Shown: piece after piece, positions 13,200 to 24,900 of the stretch
Position numbering within the stretch: position 1 is the stretch's first letter
Layout: each line of letters starts with the position of its first letter
NCBI GenBank assembly: GCA_013397935.1
Contig: VZRN01006619.1
Location: 2,562,235-2,626,234 of the forward strand
Direction: 5' to 3'
DNA length: 64,000 nucleotides
Origin: Dasyornis broadbenti
Taxonomy: Eukaryota; Chordata; Aves; Passeriformes; Dasyornithidae
Position numbers and translations under genes: made by a program
Notes under the pieces: generated by a model
Database searches by the model: none
The model's input: the letters and a program-made list of their open reading frames with translations, nothing else
What the model was told of the DNA's origin: nothing

Positions 13200-14832
13200 G
13201 TTACCAGCCCAGGCTGCGTGTTGAAGCAAAACCACATTTCCTCAGTCTCGCTGTTCATGAACCAACTTCCTGAACGTGGGCAAAGGAATGTATTTTTCCC
13301 TTGTCTTGTGCACGAAATCTCCTGAAATGTTTTGTCTCAAATTGGCTCGAAATGTTTAGTGTGCAGCAGATAATCAGAGCATAGCATTTCAGCCCACACA
13401 GTTAAATCTGACAAAATAGGAAACAATTTAAAGTAGGGTCTGCCTGGGATCACTTAGGAGACTGAGAGCTGAGAAGGACAAGCTCTGCTACTTGTTTCAT
13501 ACATGCCTGGCTACTTCTGCAAGAAGTCATTGAATTTCTGGCTATTATGGCCATCCTCCACTCCTGACAGATAGATCTGAGTTAAAGTAATAGAAGTTGT
13601 TTACCAAAGCAGCAGTTGTACTAAGGCTCTTCAGACACCCAGATGTACTGCCCGTGGTGTTTCACTGGCAGCAGAAGGAAAACCTGGTGTCAGGATATTG
13701 TTTTGGTTGAATTCTGAGTGTGTAAAAGCAAATGTGCCAGAAACACCAGAGAAGGAGAGAGGAGATAGTAGCAGAAATCCCCAATCTGCCAGAATCTGCT
13801 GTGCACGTAACCCCAGCTGACCACAAAGAGGATGTTTTGGGTGTAGATGTGACCAGAAGAAGGGATTAAGAAGATAGGGAGAGGCTCTTCTTCACTCTTT
13901 GATTCCCACTATGCCCAGAGAAAAATGAGAACATGAACTTACTCTGCAGATAAACAGGACTGTGTCAAAACCACTCAAATTAATTACCACCTGTAATAAC
14001 GGAAACGTTTCCCATGATCAAAACTATCAGCTCTCTACCATAGCCAACTCTGGCACTACAAATTGCACTGCATTTACATACATACGATATATATATATAT
14101 ATATATATATTTGTATATATTTGTATATATATGTATAATAAAATAAAGCCACTTTGGAGTAGGCATCACTTGACAGGTTTTTGAGAGAATTCTACTTCAA
14201 TTTTAGTTTATTTTAGTTTCCCATTTGTCGTGTTGGATGAGATACACGTGACCAAAAGTAGATGCATGGACATAGCTATTTTCATCTGAGCCAGACTCTG
14301 GGACTGCCTTTTCTGTTTTTTGGGGTTTTTTTAATACCCAGGGTATAATTCTACTTATCTCAAAACAGAGCTTTAAAATAGGTCAGACAAGTGTCTCCTA
14401 AAGATCAGCTAGTGAAGAACCTGAGGGCGGCCAGCTCTACCTTGTAGGCATCTCAAATAGCTGAAATGAATTCCTCCCCTTCTGATCACCAGGTACACGG
14501 CACATAACTCCTGTGCTGGAGTGGGGGGTCTGATCTTTCAGGCCGTGAGCTGAATGACAGGACTGTTTGCGAGTGGTTTCCATGAGCTCTCTGTAGTTTT
14601 CTTTGCAGCCAAATTTGAGCTTTTTATGCCTTAGATGGTGCTGGGACACTCCAGCCATGACCGTGTGCTTGTCTTTCTGTAGGAGATGTGTGTGATGTGT
14701 CTCACTTCTGCATTTTAGCAACCCAGCCGCTGACCCTGGGCACTGTTTTGCTCTCTGTGGGATGGCTGGTGCCACCAGGTTTGGAGTGTTGTCCTTAACC
14801 CAGCCCTAGCAGGCTTGCAAAGGAAGGAGGGT
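13200..14832. other. unique non-coding sequence with one microsatellite
   Basis: No gene or dispersed repeat is recognised apart from the (TA)n tract at 14087. A 112-codon minus-strand frame (14437-14775) has no recognisable similarity and runs up to the SINE that follows. Confidence 0.55.
14087..14137 (+). repeat. (TA)n microsatellite
   Basis: Twelve AT dinucleotides (14087-14110) are followed by two degenerate TTGTATATA units and more TA. The pure core makes it likely to vary in length between individuals. Confidence 0.95.
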
Positions 14833-15010
14833 GGTGTGGTGAAAGCGCCCCACTGCATGGCAGGAGATCTGAGTTTGACTCTTCATTCCACCACAAAAAA
14901 ATATCTCTGTTGATCTTGGGTGCATTTCTTACACTCTCTGCTCCACCACAGTTCCCCCATCTGTAAAAATGTGAATGATTTTTACCTACCTGGCTGAAAA
15001 CTGAGGACCT
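14833..15010 (+). repeat. MIR-type CORE-SINE, near full length
   Basis: An old tRNA-derived SINE in sense orientation. The tRNA-like head is at about 14833-14885, with a gtggtgaaagcgc...caggagatctgagtttgactc pattern resembling A- and B-box remnants. A core follows that reads ATCTTGGGTGCATTTCTTAC, then CAGTTCCCCCATCTGTAAAA, then TTACCTACCT and ACTGAGGACC. These track the amniote MIR consensus (CTTGGGCAAGTCACTTA, CAGTTTCCTCATCTGTAAAA, TACCTACCT, GTGAGGA). Divergence is high, as expected for a relic far older than birds. A 72-codon minus-strand frame across it is a shadow. Confidence 0.85.
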
Positions 15011-18000
15011 CAAAACTGGAACTCGAGGAACCTAGAGGGAAACTCTGGTCTGGATTTGCTCATGACAAAGCATCTACTAACATATTTTCAGCCAGTGCCT
15101 GGTAGAGCAGAAATGTTCAGATTTCTGTTTAAATAAGCTCTTTCATCAGATGAAAGAACATACCAGGAACCAGTCAGCAATATTCTCTGCGGAGTGGCCC
15201 CTGGAAGGGGAGCGCAGACCAGGGAGTTAATGGCTTCCAGGTAAGGAGAAGGTGCAGAGATGCCATGAGATGGAGCTGGTAACAGAGGACTGACCCAGGG
15301 AGCTCCTCACTCCTGAGAAATCCCAGTTACCAGCTGCTGGTCACCTCTGCAGGGGGAGGACAAGGCGAATGCAGCCATTGCTCTCTGCTGGCGAATATTG
15401 AACAATAACCAGTGCCATAAAGCCTTTGACTTTAACTGGCATGAATCAAAGGCTTTGGTCAGGTTGGCCTTGGAATTGTTTAGGATGAAATTGATTCTTT
15501 TTAGCCTTTGAGAGGGTCCAATTTAAGCTGTTTAGCTGAGCAGTGTGGAAAATAAAGCAGTTTAGCTATTATGTGGTCAAACTGGAGAGCGGACGCCATT
15601 TACCAATATTGCTGGATCCATAACCTCACATCCTCTTGGAAACACCATTCTTATTACAATTTCTATGACTGTTGTTGTGGCCACCAGCGATGAAAATCCA
15701 GCCTGTTTTATCCATCTTGTTTCTTGGCTCCCATGTTTCTTTTATGTCTTACACACCCCTCAGTATATTTGCTGCACATGTTCATCGCAGGGTTTCCACT
15801 GCAAGCAGAAATGTGTGAGTTTTGAGAAGCAGGGCAGGAAATGCTTTTGGTAGGTGTCAATAGCCTTTTAGTTTGTAAAGATAAATGTGGCCACAAAAGA
15901 TGTCATGACAAGAAGAAAACATTTCTGAGAGACTGATTGCTTGTGCTTTTAACCCTAGAACTTTTTAAACCTGTATACAGTAGCACCTTGTTTTACTGCA
16001 AATATATAGAGATTATATGAATATATACAATAACCTGTTTTCTGCACTGGACAGTCTCTTTGCCCATCCTGCCTGAGGGATGGTTTCTTCCAGCAACACT
16101 GGAAATGACTGGTTTGTGAAACCAGGACAGTTTGAAAACAGAGGCTCGTTTCTTTCCTCAGACGCATTTTACATCAATTCTCAGCTGCCATGAAATGATA
16201 GAGAGTACGAATTTGTAAGCTTTATACTGGCTGAGAATCTGACCTACATTTTGGACAATGGATTATATAGACAAAGGAAAATATTAATTTGGGCTGCTTC
16301 CTGCAACAAAAGAACATTTTTCTCTTTACAATGTCCCTTGGGAGCTGTGGAGGTACATGCAGGAGCAATGAGAGAAAATTGAGAAAGGAAAATTTGGGGT
16401 GGCTGCTAGTAAAGTGAGGTGATGATCTTTCTCCATGAGGACATGATGATGATTTCTCAGCAACATGCAGAGGGAAAAGAAGAGAGATGGAAACGGTGAA
16501 GTAATAGAAAAGGCATCTTGGTTCAATGGGCACTGGTTTCACTTGGGTATAAAATGAAGAAGAACAGGAGAAAACAAGTAAAAGATGAGTCCTTTTCCAG
16601 AAGAAAATAACCATGGGATACGATTCTGAGGCTGGACTGCCAGCGCTGATTGCTGCCTCAAAGGCATAGAACCCCCTGCTTTGAGCATCTGCCCTCCTCA
16701 ACAGGATGAGGACTTCTCCTGCCTTACCAAAATGAGCAGGCTGGTTCCTTGGCAAGGAATTTTATACCAGGACTGGACAGAGAGGAGAAGAGGCATAACC
16801 CTATCCTGGCACACAAATGAACCTGGGTGATCTTAGAGGCAGTTTCCAGTCCTGTTTTCCCCACTTTGCTCCAGAGTGGTTAAACCTCAAAGTGGTTGGT
16901 ATTTATCCAAACATTTCTATTCTGAAAAACTGGGCTTCTGGTGAGTTTTCCTGTCCTCCCTTGTGCTGATGGTTGGAAGTGCTGTGAAGGCACCATTGTG
17001 TGTAATGTCTCCTTACTCCTGGCACAACTCCTAGGAAGTGCAAAACCGTGCAAAGAATTAGTAATAAAAGCCCTTGTGGCAAGGTCCATCAGGCAAAGTC
17101 ATTCTGGGGTGTACAGGAGGATGTACTTGAAGCTCTTTATCTTTGACATTGAAGCCAGACCCTGTCCCTGCTGTGGATGTTGCTGGTACAGTGTCCATGA
17201 CTCTTACCCCTGGAGCAGACCATGCTCCTCCTAAATATGGGTGGCACAAGGGACATTGCCTTCTCCATACCTTCTGCCCCTTCCGATGGAGGTGGACTTT
17301 CCTCCTCACCCCAATACACTGTCCCTAAAATCACAAGAAACAAGAATGTAGACACAAATGAAAGTAGAATTTTCAAAAAAATCACTTAATTTCTTGAAAA
17401 TACATATGAGCTTTTCTATTTAGACCACTGGAGAATCTGGAAAAACCCCACATTTGACTATTAATTAATATGGATGGAGTTAAAATTAGCAGTCTCTCCC
17501 GCAATAAAAACTTTGTTACCATAATCATGGAGCATGATCAAGTACTCCCAGCACTCATGTCCATCTTTATTTGGTACAGGGCTGGGAGACATCAACTCAA
17601 TCTCTAGCTCTGCCAGAGCTGGTCTCCACTAGAGAACGATACTGCGGCACTTCACAGTGCTTTGAATGAGCTGGGTGTGCTCATACCAGAGCGGCCTCCA
17701 ACCTGGCAAAGGGAACTTGTCTGTCCCAATCACAAACAGCTCATTTTCCAAGAACGACGGTTTGGTGCCATGGGGAATTGTCTCCTCCTTCCCAGAAACG
17801 ATGATTTGTGTGAACAGCAGTCACTCATCCATGGCCAAGGATGTGCTGTACCTAAATCTGATTATGTGTCAGCTCTGTTAGAAGAGTTTTCACTGTATGA
17901 AATGGGGTTTTTAATTGAAATGTGATTTAGGTGACATTTAAAACAACCAAGCCTCCATCTTGGTTGGGACCTTTGATCTCAGTGGAGCATCATGACAATG

Positions 18001-18184
18001 ACGGTGCTCTGAGGGATGAAGCTGCAAACAAACAATGGCCACATTAGTTGGGCAGGTGCCAGGGAGTGGCTGACAGGGATCATGTACCATGGAAAAAGAG
18101 CAGGGATAGCCTAAACATGTGTGTTTGGTTGGACAACAAATATCTATGGAGGGAAAAATGGGTATTATTGATGAAACATTGTTC
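15011..18184. other. unique non-coding sequence; candidate regulatory block at 15.36-15.66 kb
   Basis: No gene is recognised. The 177-codon minus-strand frame at 16222-16755 is rich in S, F, L and P, reflecting purine-rich plus-strand DNA; it has no domain and I reject it. A possible further fragment of a MIR-type head near 17578-17620 is too short to call. Confidence 0.55.
15360..15660. promoter_or_regulatory. candidate conserved non-coding element with inverted TCF/LEF-like sites
   Basis: A perfect 11-base inverted repeat, AAAGCCTTTGA (15419-15429) and TCAAAGGCTTT (15446-15456), has a 16-base spacer. Both arms carry the CTTTGA/TCAAAG core bound by TCF/LEF HMG-box factors. A third AGCCTTTGAG copy lies at 15502-15511. 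The block also contains ACCAATATTG and lacks simple repeats. The motifs are seen directly; enhancer function is inferred. Confidence 0.3.
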
Positions 18185-18330
18185 GGAGACAAAAGAGCTG
18201 GGTTAAATACCATTGCTGGCACAGGCTTTGGGTGTGTGCCCAAGAATAAGTCATGGGACCTCCTGCCCTGGTTCTCAGCCCATAAAATGGAGATGTGGCA
18301 GAGGATAATAACAGCCCCTTTCCTTTATCC
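18185..18330 (+). repeat. MIR-type CORE-SINE relic
   Basis: Diverged SINE core in sense orientation. GAGCTGGGTTAAATACCATT matches the tRNA-head B-box region (GGGTTCAAATCCCA). AATAAGTCATGGGACCTCCT fits the GGCAAGTCACTTAACCTCT block. CCCATAAAATGGAGAT then GGATAATAACAG fit the CATCTGTAAAATGGGGATAATAA block. The order and spacing agree with the MIR consensus. Confidence 0.7.
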
Positions 18331-20019
18331 TGGCTTTGTGTGTGTCCAACCAGCAATCCTGCGGGAAGGGGCTGCATCAAGCACAAAAGAGGCTTGTTCC
18401 CTTTCCGGAATGGCTGTGCAGCAGACACAGGTTGTGCTATCCGAAGGCTCTTTCAAAGTTGTTTTGTTGAGACCAGGATTTAATTCTAGGCTTTAGAAAC
18501 AGAAAATGAAAAGACCCAACTGTTTCAAAGGTCAAATTGTCCACCTGTCCCAGGCAGGCTGGATTTGTGGTGTGCACTGTGCTGCTATGATGACTTTGCC
18601 TGAGGTCTGAGATGTGAGTTCAATGGCAATTTGCAGAGCAAAGCAGTAGCTTGATTGGCAAACTTCTAAAAGTTTGAGCTCAGTGACATCTTACTTTCCT
18701 TCTGGGACAGTATTTAATTTTAAGGCTAGGTCATTTTTGTCCAGGGTTTACTTTCATCAGAAATTGTCTCCCAATTGGGAGATAACTTATACCTTGTGAC
18801 ATCATGAAAATGGAGAGAATGATTTCTGATTCTCGACTTTGTATTTAATTTTGATTTTGTGCAATGTTTTGTTAGAGTAGGAGCACTAAGGTAGAGACAA
18901 AAAAGGAGTTCACTCTTTCCCCCACCATACTTTTTGCAACAGGAAAAATATTTCTTTTCTTTAGTCCTCAAATGGAAGCAGCTCCCACAGTGACAAAGAA
19001 TAGTCTTTAAATTTTGAAAGGGAAAAATTTCCCAAAGAGACTTTTAAAAATTGTTATTAATTTTTTCCTTTTCCTTAAAGAATATTACATTTTTGACATA
19101 AAGAGACTTCAAAAATTATTTTTAGCAGTTTGTTGCAATACATTGATTTTTTTCCTGCATTTGTGGGTTGGTCCATAGCATAGGTTACAAAATCATAAAG
19201 AGTATGAGCTGTTCTAAACTACCTCTGTGGAATGGCTGTACTAGTGTGGGAAAAAACCCATGAAAATGAAAAATAGTTCACTAATACTTATTTTAGGAAT
19301 ATTGATAATAGGTAAGGCAAGTGTTACAGCCTGTTCACAACCTGAAGGTAACCTTTCTGAGAACTTGTAAAAGAAGATTGTAAAAATCAGATTATACAGA
19401 AGTAGAAAAAAGGATGAAAACAAGCAAAAAAATTTGGGAAAACTCCAGAAAAACTTATTTTCAGTTATTCAAGATCAAAGTACAAAGCCTAAAAAAGCAC
19501 TGCATATGGCTGGTAAATTTCAATGTTATTTTGTTTCCATTCTGAAATATTACAGAGTTGTGCTAAGCAGAATTCCTGAGGCTGAAGGAAAACTCAGGTA
19601 CTCCAAACAAATACCATTTGAAGTGAATGTTTTTTGGCAAGGTGTTTCACAGTATGCATTGAAAAATTCCATCCAAGATATTTTGATACCTTGTTTTAGG
19701 AAAAGAAAATGCTGAGGATTCAAAGTAAAATAAGACTGCGGGGGAAAGAAAATTAATCTGTTTTCTTGGAACATCTCTCAGAATGTTACAAATCCTGCAG
19801 AAATTTATGGGTAGCCAGAAGCATCAACTGAAGCCCTCACCATTCCACCAGCCTGTTACCAAAAATGAACATGAGAGAACATTTCCATTTCATGGAATAC
19901 GTATGATGATTTTATGATCGAGAGAGGTCAAGCTCAGACTAGCTCCTTAGGAATGTTGCTCTCCAAACATCCCCAAAAATCCTCAGCATCCGGCGGCACG
20001 TCGTGTTTTGAAATATCTG
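18331..20019. other. AT-rich unique non-coding sequence
   Basis: No gene is recognised; the longest frame is 93 codons (19434-19715). The 18970-19450 part is notably A/T-rich. A CpG-dense spot (four CpGs in about 15 bases, near 19990-20002) sits just before the SINE relic. Confidence 0.55.
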
Positions 20020-20130
20020 CTCATTAATCACCACCTTACACTATTAATTAATCCTGGCAACATCTTTGTCAGATGGGGAAAGCTAAGGCAAGATAAAGTC
20101 AAATTCCAAATCATGAAGGGATTCCTAGCT
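20020..20130 (-). repeat. MIR-type CORE-SINE relic, antisense
   Basis: The plus strand reads ATTAATCCTGGCAACATC, then GTCAGATGGGGAAAGCTAAG and ATAAAGTCAAATTCCAAA. These resemble the reverse complement of the MIR core (TTTAATCCTCACAACAAC, ACAGATGAGGAAACTGAGGC, GTTAAGTGACTTGCCCAA). It is diverged and short, so boundaries are approximate. Confidence 0.55.
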
Positions 20131-21104
20131 GGCTGTCAAGAAAACAACACAGAAATCATAGGCATTTCTAAACAAAAGGTGAAGCTGGAATTCTAGAGAT
20201 ATTTACACACATACCACTAAACCCAGGAGATCATGAGGAGATGTTTCTATTTCTGCTGCAGTCAGCATTTTGAGCATTTTCTCTCTCCTGTACCACAGAA
20301 ATGATTTATATGTTTGTGGCAGATATTACAGAGCTATAGGAAATACTGAAGGCCATTCAACACTTGGAATGAGCACGCTGAAAGTTGTCACACATTATCT
20401 GGGATTAGAGCTGAATACTTCTAGCCAGGCCCTCCACTACTGAAAGTTAATTGGTGAAACTTGATTTTATAGGCTGGCAAGATGCCGGTGTACCTCAGCT
20501 GGAGGTCAGGAGTAGCGTCCTGCTTTCTGGCTAGGCAGAGGCAGGGTGGGAGAATTTCAAAGCTGCTTCTAATCCTTCATTTTGGATGACAAGCTGTGAT
20601 TGGTCTTTAGAGTTGGGGGAAAAAAACTGAGAAAAAGCACATTATTACTTCCAGTTCCCTGATTTAGAGGAGTTTATGCAAAGAGCTATAGAAGACCTGG
20701 ATGATCAAAAGGACTTTCAGGATGAGGAGAATGTCCTCCCCTCCTCCAGACTTGGGCTGGATACAAGGTTTGGCTTTGGACACATTAAAGGTACACACTC
20801 ATGTCTGCATGCTTGTAGGATGTTTAAATTTTATTTTAAAAAGAAGATCAAATTAGTTCAAATTAATAGTTCCCAAAGGTGCCTGTTTTGCTCCACTGAC
20901 GGAGGCAGACTGAAGGATGACCTGAGTTCAACGGGATGAAACCCAGCCCAGCTGCTTCATCAGGTTCTGCTCCAGGGGCTTGTTCCTCTGCGGGTTATTG
21001 ACCTTCAGTGAGCTCTGATGGTCCAGTCTCAGGGTGACTTTGCCTGAATCAGCAGCAAAAGCAGAAATCCAAGGTTTATTTCCCAGCTGCAGACAACTTC
21101 TGCC

Positions 21105-21299
21105 TCACCTTGTCTGCAAATAGGAAGCGACGGGGTCACAAGGCTCCTCTCTGGGGTCTTGTGAGACCACCAGGTGTTTGGGGCTGCCATCAGCACAGCC
21201 CCAGCCCGTATCTGCAGGGATGGCATCAAACGTGATGGGGGTGCAGCTGCAGCAGAGGTATTTCTTGCCCAGGTACCTGGTCCACACAAATCCTCCCAT
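21105..21299 (-). other. unproven 64-codon open frame in an exon-like setting
   Basis: On the minus strand a G-at-minus-3, G-at-plus-4 ATG (21299) opens a 64-codon frame ending TGA at 21107-21105. It is Cys- and Asp-containing (for example KKYLCCSCTPITFDAIPADTG), with GC-leaning third positions. Good 3' splice-site candidates precede it (a pyrimidine-rich run ending at 21387, and CTTCTCCTAG ending at 21318). ACAAG/GTGAGG at its end would be a good donor; alternatively an AATAAA at 21080-21075 lies about 25 bases past the stop. I recognise no protein family. A frame of this length can arise by chance in GC-richer DNA, so I do not call it a CDS. Confidence 0.2.
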
Positions 21300-21529
21300 T
21301 TCTGTATTAGACCAGGACTAGGAGAAGGCCTTGAAAAATGAAGCTGCCAGCATGAAAGCAGCAGGGGAAGGCTTCCGAGGACCTTTCTGGAAAGCAGAAA
21401 ACAGGAAATGTTTAATCAAGCTCTGAGGGAAAAAAATACAACTTTAAAAAAAAGAGAAGAAAAAGTCAGTCTCTTTCTGAGCAGTCAGGATGTTTGTGAA
21501 ATCCCTGCTCCATTTATTATGATGCTGAG

Positions 21530-21960
21530 TTTCAGCTGGCTGTTTTATTAAAGACAGCTGGGACACATTACTTGCGCATTAACACTGAGCCAGCTTTCAT
21601 TTTAAAACTTACCCGTTGCTGGGAGCTTTCCTTAATGCGTTCCTGCTGCTGCCAGCTCCATAATCCACATCAGCCGCCACAGGAGAAGATCACCTTGCCT
21701 CACCATACTTCTTATTTCCGGAGAAAGGCCTAATAAAAATCAGCCTGGCTGGTCAGGAGCAGGACAGTGCCTCTCCTCGCTGTGTCTCCGAGGTGGAGCA
21801 AAGCTTGCTGGAGCGAGGGGTTGGTGGTGCATCTGCCAGGAGGACATCTGCTCGTGGAGCAAAACCCTTAACACTCATGTGCAGCTCTCCCTTAATTGCT
21901 TTCCAGGGACATATTAGAGCTTTTTGCAATGTAAACTGCATTTCACTACATCACAAATCA
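21530..21960. promoter_or_regulatory. candidate conserved non-coding stretch
   Basis: Non-repetitive sequence with several homeodomain-like ATTA/TAAT cores (for example the CATTAAC near 21578 and the CCTTAATTGC near 21890). It mixes AT-rich and CpG-containing segments upstream (minus sense) of the exon-like unit at 21.1-21.4 kb. It resembles vertebrate conserved non-coding DNA in texture only. Confidence 0.2.
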
Positions 21961-24900
21961 CTGAGTGATGGCTCCAGTGGAGTGGGGGGAGGCTGGCAAG
22001 CCGCTTTGGGAGGGTGATGGGGAAGGAGCTGCATGGCAAGAGGGGCTGCTCAGAGAGCACCCAGGGCCAGGGTTTGGCATTTCCAGTCTGTGACTTCTAG
22101 CACGTGTCCCCCTAGCACCCAGAGCCAAAATGTTCTTCTCAGGTATCCGAGAAGTTACGGAAGTCCCTCACCCCCAAATTGCTCTATTTAAAGAAGCACT
22201 TATGTGCAGATGGAGAGAGGGAATATGTCTCTCGTGCCCCTAGCCCTGTGGTTTGGGGCATCAGAAGCTGTGTGGGCCCTTGCCTGCCATCCTGCTCCTG
22301 GTCCTGATCACGGCTCTGAATGCCCTCTGGGAAGACAAGTATAAAAACCTGGTGTGAATTCAGGTCACATGTCCCGGAAGGGGTGAGAGGGGTGATGTTC
22401 CCATGCCCACACCCCTTCTTAGTTTAGTGTCAGAACAAGACTGATGCCATCGCTCAGCATGTTGGGTGTGTGCATACGTAGGGGTTTTTTAGCAGGTGTG
22501 TTCCCTAGCTAGTTTTAGTTAGTCACAAGCCAGCTTCAACTAAACATAGCTGAAAGGCAGACATTTCAAAAGTATTGAGCCCTTACAAATGTGAATAAGC
22601 TGTGGATTGGGGAAGAGCAGTTCTGTTAATGCCCTTGCTGCTAAGCTGGATTGGGACCTCAGTCTTCATTAGACACCTGGAAATTCACACAAGCACACTC
22701 CATTGAGTGGTTTAAGTGCAGAGGACAGTTCTGTTCCTGTTTATGCCTTATTAGGAGCCACCGTCCTCCCATGCCCAGGAAAAACCTTTTGTCTTTTACA
22801 TGGGACTAGCCTATGGAACAAATGGCCCTGAGGATGTGTTTCTTCCTGACATATCTTAGCTGATACTTAGTTGATTTAATTTCTCAGCAATGCCAGATGC
22901 TTCCTCATGTCATAAAAAACCCCAGAATTCTTTTCCCTCCCTCAAATCTCTTTGTGCCTTAACTTGTAAAATCACACAACAGGTTCCTCAGATTACTAAC
23001 TTCCACACAGAAAAAGAAGGGGTGTCTTCTTGCACAGGTCTATGTTTTCTTTTGTCCTATTCTCATGCATTTGCACTTCTAGAGAGGATAAGTGTCTGTA
23101 CCATTCATTATTTTGTACCATATTTCTTTATGCTTTGTCTCCACAGAAAAAGGGCTTTAAATTTAGTGCAGCAGCATTCTACAGAGAGGCTAGATGCCTG
23201 GAAAAGCCAGAGGTACTTATCAGAATGCTCCACAAATTCTGCTTGGAAGGGAAACTACTGAACTACTGCAAAATGCTTATCAGGTTCATTAAATATTAGG
23301 CTTAGTAGTGTAGAGTGTAGAGTTATAAGCCAAAATGTAGCTGATATGCATACAGAGACTCAGAAGATGTTTGTGTGTTTGTAGCTGTCTAATATTTCCA
23401 AAAGCTTTCCTCCCCAGGTCAAAAACTATGGATTGAGACTCCTTATGAACAATTTTGGTTTCGCTGGATTAGCACTGCTCAAAGGGAAACTAGCTCTGCG
23501 GAAGATGTTTGAGGATACCCAAAGACTTTGACATGGAGTGAGACGAAACATGAAGGAGGTGTGCTCCCAGTCCCTCCAGGGGTCAGACAAGGATATTCCC
23601 TCTCAAAGGCCACTAGGGAGCTGACCTGGGCTTTAATGAAATCTCTCACCAGCTCTGGGAAATGCACAGAGCTGAAGGAGCTACGCTGTAGGGGTTCTTT
23701 TGAAGTAAAATTTCCCTTTGTTTTGGGTGCTGCTCAAGCAAAGGAGTAGATTGTGCTGTGAACATCAGCTTTCATACAGAGGGCTCTCTTTTGCAATACT
23801 CCTTCCATTCCACTGCCTTGAAACACCTTGTCTTCCTCAGCTCCTCCATTTCAAAGTCATAATTCTCATCTGAATAAAGTGAACTTTCTATTTTATATCA
23901 TGTCCCCTGTGATAGTAGGGAATTAATTACTGGAGTTAGGTATAGGAAGGAGCTCTGCACTTCATTCATTGCAGTTTTCTGTAATGAATTCAAGAGCAAT
24001 TTTGTCAGGCCCTGAGCTCGAGTAAATCTACATAACTACACTAGACCAGGTGATGATCTGCCCTATTATTTTTCTTACAGTGTTGCAGTTTGCTTGGGAC
24101 ACTTGGATTAACATTTACATCCTGAGTCTTGCAAAAAGTGCCAGGGGAAATTTATAACCATGAGTTAATTAACCATGAATCAGTTAATATTTGGGCATGT
24201 GAAGTGCTATATACATGCAAGGGATTAAGCTGTCAGAGGGAACTTTGGTTTTAAATCTCTTAGGAAAGTTGTCACTTCTGGCAGCCTGCTGGTGTCCAGG
24301 TTAATGCTGTGCAGGGCAACTGCGGGAGCATTGGTTCAGGGACAAGGCTCCTCTTGCTATTTTTTACATTTTGTGGGGTTTACTCCATGGGACTTCCATC
24401 CAAATAATACTTCCCCTCTAACCTCGGGAACCTACCCAAGGCTTTGTTTAGGGGGGTAATTGGTGCACAGTTTGCTGGGTGAGATTCATAAGCCTGTGCT
24501 GTACAGATCACAGTGTGTCCTGCTGGCTCTGGAAGACAGGCAGACACACTTGTAAGGTCTGCACGGACCCTGGTGTCAGCAGAGATGTTGGCAGCACCTG
24601 AGAGATGAGCTGTGCATAGCAGCAGGGATTCAGCGGTGAATTTAAGGACCCATCTGCTATTGCTCCTCTTCCTGGCCAGTTTTGCTGGAGGATTTATACT
24701 CTAATCAATCCCACATTTCATTTTTGAAATGAGCAGTGCTGTAAGGAGTTAGTAGTGTGACTGTCTGACTCTGCCTCTGCCCCTGCTGACATGCTTTGCC
24801 CTGGCCCAGAGGTGCTCCACAGATGCAGGCAGAGGTGAGCATCTGCACATTAACTCCAGATCCTCACACCCCTGTGCTGCTGGGATCTTTGTGTTTCCAC

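Noticed and set aside
14833..14900. tRNA-like head sequence
   Set aside because: It continues into a MIR core, so it is a SINE head, not a functional tRNA gene.
16222..16755. 177-codon minus-strand frame
   Set aside because: Its S/F/L/P-rich translation reflects purine-rich DNA on the plus strand; a second frame overlaps it.
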